A DNA stretch of 64,000 bases from Massospora cicadina (GCA_022478985.1 JAKSZP010007880.1:1-64000); one strand, 5' to 3'. Positions 1 to 11,450 are shown, counted from the first letter of the stretch. Notes: generated by a model from the letters alone, not told the origin. Numbers and translations are program-made.

Positions 1-200
1 CTTGTAACAGATCTGCTGAGGTGAGTGTGCTTACTGGGGGTGGGATCCAAAGTGGAAGAGCTATTATCAAGAGTTTGTCTACTACGTGAGTGAGATTTCC
101 ATGAGTAATGAGGGGTACCGTCATCCTCTTCAGTTCCTTCTTGCTTGGGAACGGAAAGATGGCCTAATCAACACCCAGAGGACATTCCCTGAGTCTTACA
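1..200. other. Unassigned left flank of Gy1
   Basis: No recognised gene. One plus-strand frame stays open from base 20 to a stop near 253, running across the apparent LTR start at 201, so coding sequence may continue into the repeat. It does not resemble the HAL ORF1 expected at an empty-site flank. It may be a diverged extension of a longer left LTR, since the right copy may start at 4897, but the two stretches do not align convincingly by eye. Confidence 0.3.
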
Positions 201-663
201 GTCAAGGCTTGGACACACTTACACAGACCCATAATTACCCCAACTCGGCTTAAATAAGTTTTATGATCAACACTCCTTTTTGGTCAATTTTTCCCAAATC
301 AATTATCCCCATTTTTACCATTTTTATTAAAATTATATTTTGAATGATCCTGTGAATGAACCCCTTCGAGGAGGTCTTGCACTACATTAACCATTCCATT
401 TTAACTATGATGAGCTTATCCCTAGTGCACCGTTGGTTCACCCAGGTACCCTCCATACTTGGACAATTACCCCTTCTCTCCTTGTGCACAGCGCATCTTT
501 TGGATGGTTATTTATTGCACTATTTTTCTTTAGTTATCATTTCTTCAGCACCCTCTGCTGGGCTCTAGTATCTTTGGTATTAACGGCTAGTTTTCCTGCA
601 TTGGCTCTGTGCACCGTGCACCACCACTCTGGAAACTGGAGAGTTATAGACGCTCTCCTTACA
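201..663 (+). repeat. Gy1 5' LTR (minimum repeated extent)
   Basis: Matches 5278-5733 along its length with many substitutions and small indels. Shared landmarks include GTCAAGGCTTGGACACACTT at the left end and a common ACTCTCCTTACA-type end (CTCTCCTTACA), so the repeat ends in CA as LTRs do. No clear tRNA primer-binding site follows. Confidence 0.65.
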
Positions 664-1440
664 TTAGTCGACCAACCATTCAATTTTATGTGCACAAAAT
701 TTTTCTGTGTGGAACTTTTCTGAGGTGGAAATGGTGGGCGCCAGCTGTGGTCAGTCACACCGCTGTTTCCTCTTTTTCCAAAGGTTGGAGCAACTTGGCG
801 CTATTATGGTTGCCTCCAACTGGAAAGTACCCACCCTTCGTGCTTGTACCTGAGGGATATGGATGCTTTGAGGTCTGAAAGTCGTGATTCCCCAACTTTC
901 CGCCAAAATTATCAATTTCAATTTTAATAAATGGGGTTTATTTCAAAAGCATGTTCAGACGATGCTGACGGAATTGGCGCAGATGGCCCTGGGGGTGTTG
1001 GCCTTGGATAACGTCGGGCATTCTGTTGCTGTTATAATATATAGTCATTCACATTTAATAATGTGTTTTATAATGAAAACACTATGTATACCTCTAACCA
1101 TATTTGCTCTCTCATGGCGCAGAGAAAGAACCTATTCCTCTGTACCAAATCACCCCAGAAAATCCCCGTTTGACCTCTTCCATGATTTGCAGCACTCAGG
1201 AAGTTGAAAAAGAACTGCACCTACAATATGAAAATGTTTATGCCCCTTCTGAAGATATGGTGGGATATGTGGCCTCAGTAGTAAGAGTGGCCAAGTATCC
1301 CTCTCCATTCTTCGAATCAAAAACATACCAGGGTGACATGTTACTGCCAAATGAAAAATTTTGTGGTGATTTACTGGCGTTTTAGGCTTTAAATAAAGAT
1401 CATTCCGGGTATTTTCTACTGACTGCTATCCTTTCCTCCC
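664..1440 (+). pseudogene. Gy1 gag region (unrecognised remnants)
   Basis: Between the 5' LTR and the protease there are only about 780 bases, short for a chromovirus gag. Two overlapping open stretches (884-1207 and 1104-1385) do not show a capsid or zinc-knuckle motif that I recognise. The position makes a decayed or internally deleted gag the simplest reading. Confidence 0.35.
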
Positions 1441-1445
1441 CTTTA

Positions 1446-1830
1446 GGGAAACTCAGCACCACTATTCTGGTGGATACTGGCGCCACTGAAAACTTTAAGG
1501 ACCAGTGCCTAGCTGACTACCTTGGGCTGAGTCACCTGCCTGGTGGTATGGTTAGGGGAGGGGCATCAAGGCATTCCCACTCTGAAGATCATTGGGACAG
1601 TGTACTATCAGGTTGGCAAGTACCACTTATCAGATCACTTCCAAGCTATCAAAATCCTCTTGTACCCTATCATTTTGGGTATGGAGTGGTGGCGGAAGCT
1701 TGACGTTAGAACAAACTTGAAAGAAAATACCCTATCCTTAACTGTAAAAAAGGCCACACACAAGTTGTTTCTTTGTCTGAGGCTGACGCCCAGGGTGACT
1801 TGACCCACTGGCCCCACCTTCACACCCATA
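1446..1830 (+). pseudogene. Gy1 aspartic protease
   Basis: The active-site motif ILVDTGATENF lies near 1466-1500, and a later ILGMEWW near 1674 fits the C-terminal ILG segment of retropepsins. The enzyme cleaves the gag-pol polyprotein. The frame shifts around 1540 and stops before 1810. No dUTPase-like segment is seen between this domain and RT, unlike the other gypsy elements here. Confidence 0.7.
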
Positions 1831-2029
1831 GCCTTGCCTCTATGCTGAAGTCCACTGTGGTGGTTCCCCTACCTTTTTGTTTGGAGGTTTTGGAATCTTC
1901 CTTCGATGCAGCTTCAGCTGACGCACTACCTGATCATTCCAAGTATGACTGTGACTTCAAACTCACTGTGGATCTGGTGCATATTTCTTCTCCCATTTAC
2001 TCCTTGACCATCTAGGAGGAAGAGGCGTT

Positions 2030-2670
2030 AGATGCGTGAGTGAAGGAGCAGTTAGATAAAGGCGCAATTTTCAGCGGACCTCCCCTGTTTGCTCCCCTCT
2101 TCTCTTTGTTGAGAAGGCTGATGGTACTCTATGCCTGTGCATAGACTATGGGAACATCAACAACGTTACTATAATAGACCTCCATCCCATCCCTTTGGAT
2201 TCACAGATTGCACGCTATGTGGAGAAGGCGAAGTTCTTCTCCAAGTTGGATTGCCTAAATACGTTCAATCAATTCGGATTAAAAAGGGACAAGAGTGATT
2301 AACTGCATTCTGCACCAGAAAAAGGATTATCCAGCCTCGAGTCATGCCCTTTAGGCTTAAGAATGCCCCTGGTATTTTTCAACGCCGCATTGATGCAGCT
2401 TTGGGGGACTTGTTAGGGGTATGCGCGGTTGCCTACATGAATAATATCCTGGTGTTTTCTCCTGATTAGGAGTCCCATACAGTAGACCTTCGGTAAGTGG
2501 TGGAGAGGTTAAAGGCAGCCAGCCTTACGCTGAAGATTAGCAAGTGCGAATACTTCAAGTCACAGGTCACTTTTCTGGGTAACGTCGTGTTTGACCAAGG
2601 ACACATGATAACTCCATACAAGGAGAAGGCGATTATAGAGTGGCTTACCCCTACTTAAGTAAAAGAATTG
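2030..2670 (+). pseudogene. Gy1 reverse transcriptase (catalytic residues lost)
   Basis: Readable RT pieces are FVEKADGTLCLCIDYGNIN near 2110, FSKLDCLNTFNQ near 2240, and YMNNILVFS at 2434-2460. The last corresponds to YxDD, so both metal-binding aspartates have become asparagine (two G-to-A changes). Several stops interrupt the domain. It would synthesise cDNA from element RNA if intact; here it cannot. Confidence 0.8.
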
Positions 2671-3306
2671 AGGAGTTTTCTGGGGACGTGTACATTACTC
2701 AAGAAGTTCACACCCAATCTTTCTGAGGTGGCAGCTCCCTTATACAAGGATAGCGGTGACAAGGTGCTTCAGTGGTACCCCATTTTGGAGGATGCTTTCC
2801 ATGCAGTGAAATGCACCCTGTTATCCACGTCTGTTAATCGCCATGTTGACTCTTCCAAAGAGTTCATTGTGTCTAATGATGCCTCCAACTTTGCCATAGC
2901 AGCCACCTTGTTACAAGTAGGCGAAGATGGGATAGAGCATCCAGTGGGATATTTTTCTATAAGTTACTTTCCAGAGTTGAATTACGCCGTGTATGACAAG
3001 GAGCTAATGGCAGTGGTGGAGGCGCTTTTTTGGCATCACCACTTGCAAGGCTCATCCCAACCTTTCCAGGTACGTACAGACCACCATACCTTGCTGTACT
3101 ACCGCGCTCCTCATGTCCTAACCTCACGGCAGACCCGTTTGCATAAGACCCTTGCCCAATTTGCATTCACGTATGAGTTCACTAAAGGCAAGGATAATGA
3201 TTTAGCGGATGCTTTGAGCTGCAACCCTTCTTTAGCGCCTGATCCCAGGGAGGTAGAAGTTCATAACATACAGTTGATGATACCGTCAAATAAAATTGTG
3301 TCTTAA
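2668..3306 (+). pseudogene. Gy1 RT thumb and RNase H
   Basis: Open for 212 codons, beginning just before the RT-thumb block RSFLG. RNase H motifs follow: SNDASNFAIAATL (first Asp), YDKELMAVVEAL (Glu), VRTDHHTLLYY (second Asp) and GKDNDLADALS at the end of the domain. These agree with the Ty3-type RNase H that degrades the RNA strand of the hybrid. It is the longest intact stretch of this element but is preceded by a stop near 2655, so it is a fragment of the polyprotein, not a gene of its own. Confidence 0.85.
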
Positions 3307-3416
3307 CTTCCCTCTCCCCGGCCAGCGGGCCAGCGCTGGCCCCTCTGGAAAATGCGGAGGAATATAGTATTTTCAGAAAGGTAGTCCTTTCTCAGCTGCT
3401 AGCAGCTGAATATACT

Positions 3417-4350
3417 ATGATACTTATTAAGAGCTCTTTGAATCCGGAGGTTCTTTCCAGGGGCTATCATGTGAAGGATGAGATGGTTTGGTTTCAGGGG
3501 CGCCTATGGGTTCCTGCTGGACCACTGCGCCTGGAAATTATCTGGGACCATCATTATGGACTCACCGTTGGTCATACTGGTAAAGCAAAGCTTTGGAGCT
3601 AATACAATACATGTACAATTGGAAGGGCTTGACTGCTCAGGTGGGGCGGTATTGTAAAGAGTGCCTGATCTGCAATCAGATGAAACCCAATTGGCAACCT
3701 TTAACGGGGTTGTTGGTACCAGTCCAAAAGGCTTAAGGGCCCTGGTCTTCCCTATTGGTGGATTTTCATTGTAGTGTTACCTGCCTCTGATGGCTATGAT
3801 GCCATCATGGCAGTGGTGGACCGCTTTATGAAGTTCGCCCAACTTATTCTCTTCAGAACAACAATAACCGCCGCTGAGATGGCCAGGATTTTCGTCACAC
3901 ATGTGTTTGCGCTTAATGGGGTTCCTCAAGAAATCATTAGTGAGTGGGGACCCCAGTTCACCTCCAGCTTTTGGGAAGAGTTGTCTAAGACTCTTCAGAT
4001 TCGCCCCTACCATTCAACTGCCTATCACCCCCAATCAGATGGGCAGACTGAAAGAGTGAACCAGTGCTTGTAACAGTTTCTGCGGTGTTACACCGCCGCA
4101 GATCATTCAGATTGGGTCTCTCACCTTCCCATGTCCCACTTTAGCTACAACAATACTTTGCACTCTTTGATCAGTTGTTCTTTTTTTCGCCAACCATGGC
4201 TTTAACACCGCCTTCAACATGGTGCCCAGCTGTGGTTCCAAAGTTGAAGCTGTGGTGGACTTTGCTAAGACCATTAAGAAGGTCCACCAAGGGGTTTCCA
4301 CAAGCTTTGAGGCGCATATGCTAGTTTATAAGGAGAATGCTGATGGTAAG
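3417..4350 (+). pseudogene. Gy1 integrase zinc finger and catalytic core
   Basis: The N-terminal HHCC region is split over two frames: HHYGLTVGHTGKAK near 3550 and YCKECLICNQMK near 3650. The core follows with VVDRFMKFAQ near 3810, SEWGPQFTSSFWEEL near 3940 and TAYHPQSDGQTERVNQ near 4020. In SEWGPQF the catalytic Asp (usually SDxGPQF) is Glu, so activity is doubtful; the final Glu of TERVNQ is kept. Stops occur after the core. Integrase joins the cDNA to the target site. Confidence 0.8.
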
Positions 4351-4356
4351 CGCTGA

Positions 4357-4896
4357 GTGGGTCTAGCGTATAAGGAAGGGGATCTCATGATGCTTAATGC
4401 TCATAACATCCCTATTAAGCAGCCATGCAAAAAGCTGAGTTTAAAGAGGATTGGTCCTTACCATGTTGTGAGAAAGGTGGGTCATGCCTCTTACCGGTTA
4501 GATCTTCCCTCCACATTCCAGATCTTCTCCATCTTTCATGAGAGCAAATTAACGTTGTTTGAGGGACCTCCACCTGCAAGTCCCGAAGCCTATCTTGTGG
4601 ATGGGGTGCCAGAGTGGGAAGTGGAGGAAATAGTAGCCTCCTCTCATGTTAAAAGATGTCTCAAGTACCTGGTATCCTGGAAGGGGTTTGATGAAACCAA
4701 GAACAGTTGGGTTCCAGCATGTGACTGTGTACATGCCCAAGACCTGATCGATTCATTCCATAATCGCTTTCCTGAGGCTGTGGGATCAAAGTCCAAGCCA
4801 GCCGTCGCTGCTATGAAGTTGTCACCTGCCCATAAGAACTTCTCCTTAGCAAACGCCCCTGGAGGGGGGGTGAACCCAAGAAGGAGGATAGGGTAA
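4357..4896 (+). pseudogene. Gy1 integrase C-terminus with chromodomain
   Basis: A 179-codon open stretch. KEGDLMMLNAHNI and RIGPYHVVRKV are the GPY/F module of the integrase C-terminus. From about residue 80, VPEWEVEEIVASSH, YLVSWKGFDETKNSWVP and DLIDSFHNRF form a chromodomain with aromatic-cage positions (W, W, W) recognisable. Chromodomains of this group bind modified histone tails and steer integration. The domain is better preserved than the rest of the element and is the basis for calling Gy1 a chromovirus. Confidence 0.85.
4865..4896 (+). other. Polypurine tract candidate of Gy1
   Basis: A G/A-rich run ending GGAGGATAGGGTAA is followed directly by TGTCATGG, a plausible LTR start (TG). 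In the Gy2 elements the same arrangement (purine run, TAA, TGTT) marks the 3' LTR. This suggests that the Gy1 3' LTR could begin at 4897 instead of 5278. Confidence 0.5.
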
Positions 4897-5093
4897 TGTC
4901 ATGGTTGAACGACTTAATAGTGGGAACCAACGCCAAGGATAAGGCTGGGCAACAGGAGGCCCTGAAGGTGAAACTTCAGGCTCTTCCTGACCTTAAGCAC
5001 ACGTTAGACCAACTCTGGGTACAAGCAAATATGCCTAAATTGGTACTAATGAGGTGCAAAACTCCCAGCCCCTTGTATCAGCCCAGAAATTAA
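4896..5093 (+). other. 65-codon ORF after the polypurine tract, unknown
   Basis: Opens at the ATG overlapping the putative LTR start and encodes a hydrophilic, Leu/Lys-rich peptide (KVKLQALPDLKHTLDQL). Not recognised. If the LTR begins at 4897 this ORF lies inside the LTR; otherwise it is an extra segment between the integrase and the LTR. The stretch 5094-5277 after it is AT-rich and shows nothing else. Confidence 0.3.
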
Positions 5094-5277
5094 AACGGAC
5101 GATCTACATTAAAAACAAAGATAGTTCAATTTGGTTAATTGGCAAACAGTGTTTTGAAACCCATTTGTTTTATGAAAAATATGAGTTTGGGTAGAATACA
5201 GCTGCAATAAATAAATTTAGTTAAGGCAGATTCAGTGTATTCTACCAAATTGGATGGAAGCATTTGCCTATTGGAGC

Positions 5278-5733
5278 GTCAAGGCTTGGACACACTTTCA
5301 CAGACCCATAATTACCCCAACTCGGCTTAAATAAGTTTTTATGATCAACACTCCTTGTTGGTCAACTTTTCCCAATAAATAATCCCCATTTTATCGTTTT
5401 TATTAAAATGATATTTTGAACAATCCTGAGTGCGGAACCCCTTAAGGAGGTCTCAAACTACATCATCCATTTCATTTTAACTACAATAAGTTTATCCCCT
5501 AGTGCACCGTTGGTTCGCCCAGGTACCAAAAACCTGGGACGTTTACGCATTCTTGTGCACCGCGAATCTTTTGGATGGTTTTTATTGCACAAATTTGCTT
5601 TAGTTATTATTGCTCCAGCACCCTCTGCTGAGCTCTAGTAGCTTTGGTATTAACGGCTAGTTTTCCTGCGTTGGCTCTGTACACCATGTAACACCACGCT
5701 GGAAACAGGAGAGTTACAAATACTCTCCTTACA
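5278..5733 (+). repeat. Gy1 3' LTR (minimum repeated extent)
   Basis: Second copy of 201-663. The CA end at 5733 abuts HAL-A ORF1 sequence, which confirms this as the element end. May extend left to 4897. Confidence 0.65.
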
Positions 5734-6290
5734 GTACCCTAATTCCAAATTGACCATCAATTTGCTGAAGAGACAGTTGCCTCCCCTGATCTTCGCTCAT
5801 CTAACAAGGCACAGAAAATTCAGTCTCTGGATTGGTTAAGAGCCTGTCCTTTTCTCCCACTAGCCCCATGATGTGCCAAACCAAAACGGGAATAACTCTG
5901 CTAATACTACACTGTTAACGGTGCAATCAAGAAGCTGTAACAAACTTAAAGTTTATACTAAACACTCACCTCACCAATTAAAATATCAAAATAATTGCTG
6001 ACCTCCATAACGCCTGCGTTAGGGCTGAGAAAGCCCTTACCACACACATCTTAAATGCTTTGTAAGGTGATCTCAATTAAGGCTTATTTTCTCATTGGAC
6101 CCCCACTTCCATAACATGCCACACCCGCGCTCTCAACTTTATGCTACCACCTGTTCACCCTGGATGATCCCAAAAGACATACCAATCCCCCTTTTCCCTC
6201 CGCCATGGTCATATAGCAGTTCTTGCTTTTGACTTGATTGGTTTGGTTTGTCTTTGAATTGCTTTAAGTAAATTAGTCCATCTTTTTATT
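5734..6290 (+). pseudogene. HAL-A: C-terminal part of LINE-type ORF1, interrupted
   Basis: Translated pieces align with the ORF1 C-terminus of HAL-C and HAL-B. HQFAEETVASPDL near 5753 matches HQLAVEAAATPDC of HAL-C. NACVRAEKALTTHI near 6010 matches DACIKSKKALAKYI. A Ser/Pro-rich end near 6185 also corresponds. The upstream part is missing because Gy1 has inserted. The 3' UTR is split at about 6290 by the LINE and continues at about 11,485-11,592. Codons are broken by stops throughout. Confidence 0.75.
6264..6290. repeat. LINE target-site duplication, left copy
   Basis: TTAAGTAAATTAGTCCATCT and following T-rich bases correspond to the right copy at 11,485-11,517. The uninterrupted HAL-B version of this site lies near 45,230-45,270. 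Confidence 0.6.
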
Positions 6291-6330
6291 TAACTGAGGC
6301 AAGCCAACCTTGGGACGGGCATTACTGAGT
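6291..6330 (-). other. LINE 3' tail shared with HAL and SINE elements
   Basis: On the minus strand it reads GTAATGCCCGTCCCAAGGTT, then GGCTTGCCTCAGTTAAATAA. Close variants end HAL-C (59,656-59,690), HAL-B (45,306-45,348), HAL-A (11,545-11,592) and the SINE (27,636-27,672). It is probably the sequence recognised by the LINE reverse transcriptase. Confidence 0.75.
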
Positions 6331-6369
6331 ATGTGAAAAAAACGAAGATAGATAAAATTGGGCACCCTG

Positions 6370-9300
6370 GGGTATTCAGGTTACCCCTGTTGCCAGCGGG
6401 ACTGCCAGGTATGGGGGGTTGGTTTGCTACTCCGAGGGGGTTTCCCCACTATGGAGCAGGTGTGAAGAAAGGGGTCTGTGTGGAGGAACCAAAGTGGGAA
6501 CCACGATTCTATGAGCGCCTGTTGCCTTGGCCTCATATATCCATAGAGCCAGGCTTGGAAGTGCTCCAGTAAGTGGACGCGGAACCTGTTGATAACCCCA
6601 TGGATGGCTGGGACCGTGCCCTTGAACGCATCTAAGGCAATAATGTGTATTGTCCACATTGCAATGGGTATCATTAGGGAGCGGAGGGTAGATGTGATTG
6701 GTGACTCGATCTGGAGCGCGAGGGGGCTCTTTGATATAGAAAATTTCTGCTCGTTATGGAGCTTAAGCAGGCGCGCGATTTCCTGCCATATGGCTTTGGT
6801 TGGGGGGCATGTTTCTAGGCGGTGATGTAGGGAGCCCTCCCCTCCACATACAGCGCATGTTGCGTGGAGGGAATTGGAGCGGTCCGTTGTACTATAGGTC
6901 CTTCTCAGACAACGCCAGGCGTTGGCTCTTACCCTCGGCTGTAGGAGTGGGTGAGTGCGTCATTCTCCACACTGCCTTCTGTGTGGTTAAGTCGTAGGGG
7001 ATGTCCAAGCATCTAGGTATTTGATTATAGCAATGGTTGGGGTCATAGCAAGCATGTCTCTCTGGGGGTGGTTTTCTGGATTTCTCAATTTGAAGTGGGG
7101 GCTGGGTCATCCCCTTCCCTGCACAGTGCCAATGTTCTCTACAGTCCATCCCATGCGGTGGATGGCTTGGAGGATGCATTTGAAGTAAGGGGGGTTCCAT
7201 GCGGGCCCGTTGCAATGGGGCGTTTAGCTAGGTATGATAGTAGTATGGGTGGGCTATGTGGGTTGGGTATCTTAAGCGCCTTCGCTAAGTTAGTCCTTGC
7301 TGCCCTGGACCAGTGTTGCTGCGGGAGGTCTGGGGAAAGGACTTCCTTTATCCAGGTGCCCAGGATGCAGTTGGCGTGGCTTTCAAAATCTATTAGTCCC
7401 ATGCCTCCGTTGGAGCGTGGGCCAAAGAGTGTTTCCATCCTTATGGGTGGATGGGATCCAGGCCACAACCAGCCCTGGATGAGCGCGCGGATTGAAGTTA
7501 TGAAGGTGGGTGAGAAGGCGATCGTGTGGGCAGGGTACCATAGTATTGGGGGGATGAGTGAGTTAGCAACCTTTACTTGCCCCATTCGTCCTGGGAATCT
7601 TCCCTTGAGGGAGGCGACGCGGTTGGATACCCGCTGTAGTAGGTTGCTTTCCATTGTCTCATTGGCATATCCCCCTGTTTCCAGCCATATCCCAAGGTGG
7701 CGGACAGGAGTGGTGGTGGGAGGTGATGCAAGGGTAAGATGAGTGGGGTTTTCCTTCGTATGGGGGTGTGAGGTTCTGGTGTTGTAGCCCAGTTGTTAGT
7801 GTACTTGCCTAAGAGAATGATTTCTGTTTTCCTATTGTCGAGTGATGCATTGCTCACCATGGAGTATTCCTCTAGGGGTCGTTCCGCAGTCAGGCATCAT
7901 TGTTGTTAGCTATACCTGCCACACATTCATCCGCAAAGGCCAGTATCTTGACTGTTGGCTGGCCTTGTGCAGTTATGCCCATGAGGCGTGAGTCAGTTAG
8001 TGGAGGAGTGGATCAAAACTGAAATTTTACAGCAGTGGGCTGAGGGGGTCCCCTTGTTTGAGCCCTCTGTGTGGTGTGATCTTATTAGTTAGGAAGCCAG
8101 GGCCGCATACAGCCATGGTTGCAGATTCTGTAAGGAGAATCGCCCAGTTTATGAATCTGGGTGGGAGTTTGAAAGCGTGTAGGCATTCTTTAGGTATGGC
8201 CAACTAACGCGGTCATATGCCTTTTCCTGTTCTAAGAAGACCAGGGCTCCAGTTGCATTGGGACTGAAATATGTTTGCAACAGGGTGTATGTTGTTCCAG
8301 ATTGAGCGCCCTGGTATAAACCCAAACTGGTTGGGTGACAGGACGTTAGAGGCTATTGCACCTAATCTGGCTGCTAGAATTTTTGATAAAATTTTTGTAT
8401 CAGTATTAGAAAGTGCGATTGGACGCCAGTTGGCAAGTCCAGTTTGTCACCCTACTTATACAGGGTTATGACATATGATTCATGGCCACCAGGTAGGAGG
8501 CGTGTTTACAGCAAGCACTGGTCATAGACGCCAATAGGAGTAGGGCAATTTGCTGAAAATATTTTTTGTAAAATTCGTAGGGTATCCCATAAGGTCCTAA
8601 GCATTTCCTATGTGGTGCACCGCGGATTGTATCCCAAAGCTCCTCCCGTGTTATTAGACTTAGTATATTGTAGTCCAGCGGTGTGCTTTGTAGTCTGGCA
8701 GTATTTATAAATTCTTTGATTTTTTGAGGGTCTGTCAACGTATTGTGGTATAATTTGGTGTAATAATGGTGTACTTCCGCCTTGACCTCCTCAGGGTCAG
8801 TTGCCACGGTGCTGTCAGTCTTGTGGACCTGTGTGCATGTGGGCTGGTTGACACGGGAGTGGAATTGGCGGAAGAAATATGTCAAACATGTTTTGCCTTC
8901 CTTTATGAACTTACCTTTGTTTGATACTTTGATTCTGTGTTGGTGCTCGAAGATGAGGGTGTTTAGGCGGGCGGATATTTCCGCCCATTTGCATCCCCAG
9001 TTGGGGCTATAACTGGATCTCGGGGTGTTTAGCTCAAGATGGTCCATTTCTGCCAAAATACACCTGATTGTGGCTGTGTCAGTGGTGTACTTACGTGATG
9101 CGAGATGTCAGGTTTTGTTGATTAATTCCTTTTTGAAATTTGCCCAGGTTACAATGGGATCCAAAGTGAATGGGGCTGTGAATTCTGGGTTCTTGGCCTC
9201 ATGTTCGACCCAGTCAGATATTTTGGGTAATTTTATGTTTTCTGGGTGTAGCTTTCTCCAGGGAGACACCTGTGCTTGGGTTCAGGTTGGCAATAGCTGC

Positions 9301-10000
9301 ACCAAAACAAGTCAGTTGTTGGAAAAAGTGACTTTTTGTTGTTAATTTGGAGATTCTTGATAGTTGGGATTGCGGAACAAGGATGTGATTGATGCAGCTC
9401 ATTGATATGGGTGCTCCCTCGCATATGTTGGGCCATGTCATGTGGGGAAGGAGTGGTGATCTGGGGGGAGGGCATCCTGCAAGCCAAGGGATGCCTTCAT
9501 TGTGCAGAATTTGATGTGCCCCAGTGGGTATCCCCTGGGATTAGGCCATTGGTCCATGTTGGGGTTATCTCAGCAGTTAAAGTCACCCAACAGGATGGTA
9601 TCTGGCGGGAGGGTGAGTGTTGGAACGGTTTTGAGAAAATGTTTTTTCTTGGCTGTGGTGCACGGTGCATAGATGCATGCTATCAAGATTGTTTCATCTT
9701 AGCATGTGATTGTTGCTACCAGGATGCGGCCATGAAGGTATGACAAGAAGTTTGTAATTTTTAATTTTTTGTTATTTCAGATGATCACCCCACAGTGAGA
9801 CGTCCATACCAATTGTGATGGTGAGACCCTGGCTGACCAGGATCCTTCTTTCTCTTGTAGACAATGGGTTTCTTGGATGGCCAAGATGTCTACAAGGGGT
9901 TTTCGCAGAAAGTCCAGCTTTTTGGCTTAGGACGTTTGAGCCCTGGCTCCCATGATGTTTAACGTCCCTATTGACACTGAGGTGCCCGTGGCGCCTCAGG
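6370..10000 (-). pseudogene. LINE ORF2: endonuclease, RT, zinc-binding C-terminus
   Basis: Endonuclease: ILAIQETHC near 9870, TILLGDFN with GDFN at 9577-9588, and YARGSTHINEL near 9400. RT: VLSPNQFGFIPGRSIW near 8310, LEQEKAYDRVSWPYL near 8210, KQGDPLSPLL near 8045 followed by a stop, and LAFADECVAG near 7935, where the usual FADD is FADE. Downstream is GGMGLIDFESHANCILGTW near 7380. A C-terminal zinc-binding motif, CAVCGGEGSLHHRLETC, lies near 6840. The product would nick the target and prime reverse transcription there. Multiple frames are needed to read it, so it is dead. Long open frames on the opposite strand here (such as 7068-7742) are shadows. Confidence 0.85.
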
Positions 10001-10049
10001 AGCAGTTGGGAGGGCCCTCTGGCCCTAACCCACCACGGCTCATTTTGGC

Positions 10050-11450
10050 CATCCTCTGTGTCTGTACTCCAACTATCTCAGTGGCATGTCAGCTCCTTTG
10101 ATCTGACCCGTTTTCCATGAGAATTGCAGTTTTTGGAATTTGCATTATCTTTTACCGCACGTGTCTCATGATGGTTCAATGTGGGGTGCTAATTGGGTTC
10201 TGTAATTTTGGGGTTCAAATTTGGAGAATTGTGCACCGCATTTTCGCCCATATTGCAGCTGAATTGTTCCTCAAAGTGTGCATGATTGATGTCGCTTGGT
10301 GACTCAGTTGAGTTGCTGTAAAAATTTTCAACCTGGGCATACTGTTCTGATTAGTTGGCTTGGTGTATATCCGATTTTTCCTCTTGAATTTTTCTGGGGT
10401 CAATGTATGATTCTGCATGCGCTGCCACCTCGGCTGCTTCCCACTTGTGGGCTTTTTGTGCCGCTTTGCATTGTTTATGTGTAACTGGGTCCATGATGGA
10501 GTATTGTCCATCTTCACCCCAGCGGAATGGGTGGTGGCCATCAGTCATTTGGCGAAGTTTTTGTTACTTTTGTCCATGGCTTACTCACAGTAGTCTGCTT
10601 CCATTAAGCCCTCCTTCATGGGGCATGCATGTTCCTTGTGTCCCAATGAACCGCAGTGGTTGCATATAGGCGGTGCGCGTTCTGGTGTGATTTGGAATGC
10701 GGATGACTGTCACCCATCCACAAATTAAAACTCTGCTGTGCAGGGGATTCTTGATAAGTCATCTTTCACTTTGGGGAATGGGTTGATCATGGCGATAGCT
10801 TTGCCTGTGCACAGGGTTGGCATCAGGCGAAATTGTTGTAATTTGAGTTGCATAATTTCTCGTAGGCTATGAGCCTTTGTGGAGCTCCTCCTTGATTACC
10901 TTATGGGAAGGTTGGTAGGGAGCGAGTGGAAGGAGATGGAACAAAGTTTTCACTTTGTTCCATCTGGTGCATGTGGTGCACACTATTCTTTTGCCCTCAG
11001 GAAGGGTAATTTTGACGCAGACTTTTGCTGTGGCATCTGCTTCTTTGGCTGTTTCAAACTAATATTGATCCAGCCATGGCCCATTTTGTTGGTGGTAACA
11101 TATACCGCGTGGGGGAAAAGAGAGGGCTGTGACTCACATGCTTTCTCCCACAGGGTCAGGGACTCATCCCCAAGGAAGAGTCGGAGCCTGTGTTCCACCT
11201 TTGAAAGGGGTTGGTTACATTGGATGTACATGTATTAATCTTGTTTTATAGTAGATACCATAAGCCCAGATGGTGTCTGAGTTTGTGGTTTCTTGGCGGC
11301 TTGGGTTCCTGGTCCCCCTTCAGGGCGTTTCTTGCCCTTGGGTGCAACATTTTGTGCACCTCTTGATGTGACGCTCGCCCAGGTTGTATTAAATTTATTA
11401 AAATCGCCCATCTCTCCTGTGTGATTATCAAAAAATGCTGTTCGAATCAA
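10050..11450 (-). pseudogene. LINE ORF1, RNA-binding protein with CCHC knuckle
   Basis: Starts with a basic, Ser/Thr/Gly/Pro-rich N-terminus (WASVTSRGAQNVAPKGKKR near 11,360). The middle is poorly preserved but has the length of a DUF4283-like region. CNHCGSLGHKEHAC (C-x2-C-x4-H-x4-C) lies near 10,620-10,665, followed by a Lys/Gln-rich tail that runs toward ORF2. Such proteins coat LINE RNA. It is clearly diverged from the HAL ORF1 proteins but has the same layout. Stops are present in each part. Confidence 0.75.

Larger units (their letters stand above)
201..5733 (+). mobile_element. Gy1: Ty3/gypsy chromovirus, decayed, inserted in HAL-A
   Basis: LTR retrotransposon with protease, RT, RNase H, integrase and chromodomain in the order typical of chromoviruses. 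A segment of about 460 bp at 201-663 recurs, diverged, at 5278-5733 and brackets the coding part. Immediately right of 5733 the sequence becomes ORF1 of a LINE derivative (HAL-A), which fixes the right boundary. The left flank at 1-200 does not match HAL-A, so the left boundary and target duplication are unresolved. Reading frames are broken by stops in every domain, and RT has lost both catalytic aspartates. Integration into heterochromatin through the chromodomain is family knowledge; this copy should be inactive. Confidence 0.8.

Noticed and set aside
1..200. Left flank of Gy1 read as the missing upstream part of HAL-A
   Set aside because: Translations do not align with the corresponding part of HAL-B or HAL-C beyond chance, and no target duplication is visible.
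7068..7742. 224-codon plus-strand open frame, the longest but one in the window
   Set aside because: It lies exactly opposite the LINE ORF2 region after RT (minus strand), where the protein motifs are clear; the plus-strand product has no motif. Treated as a shadow.
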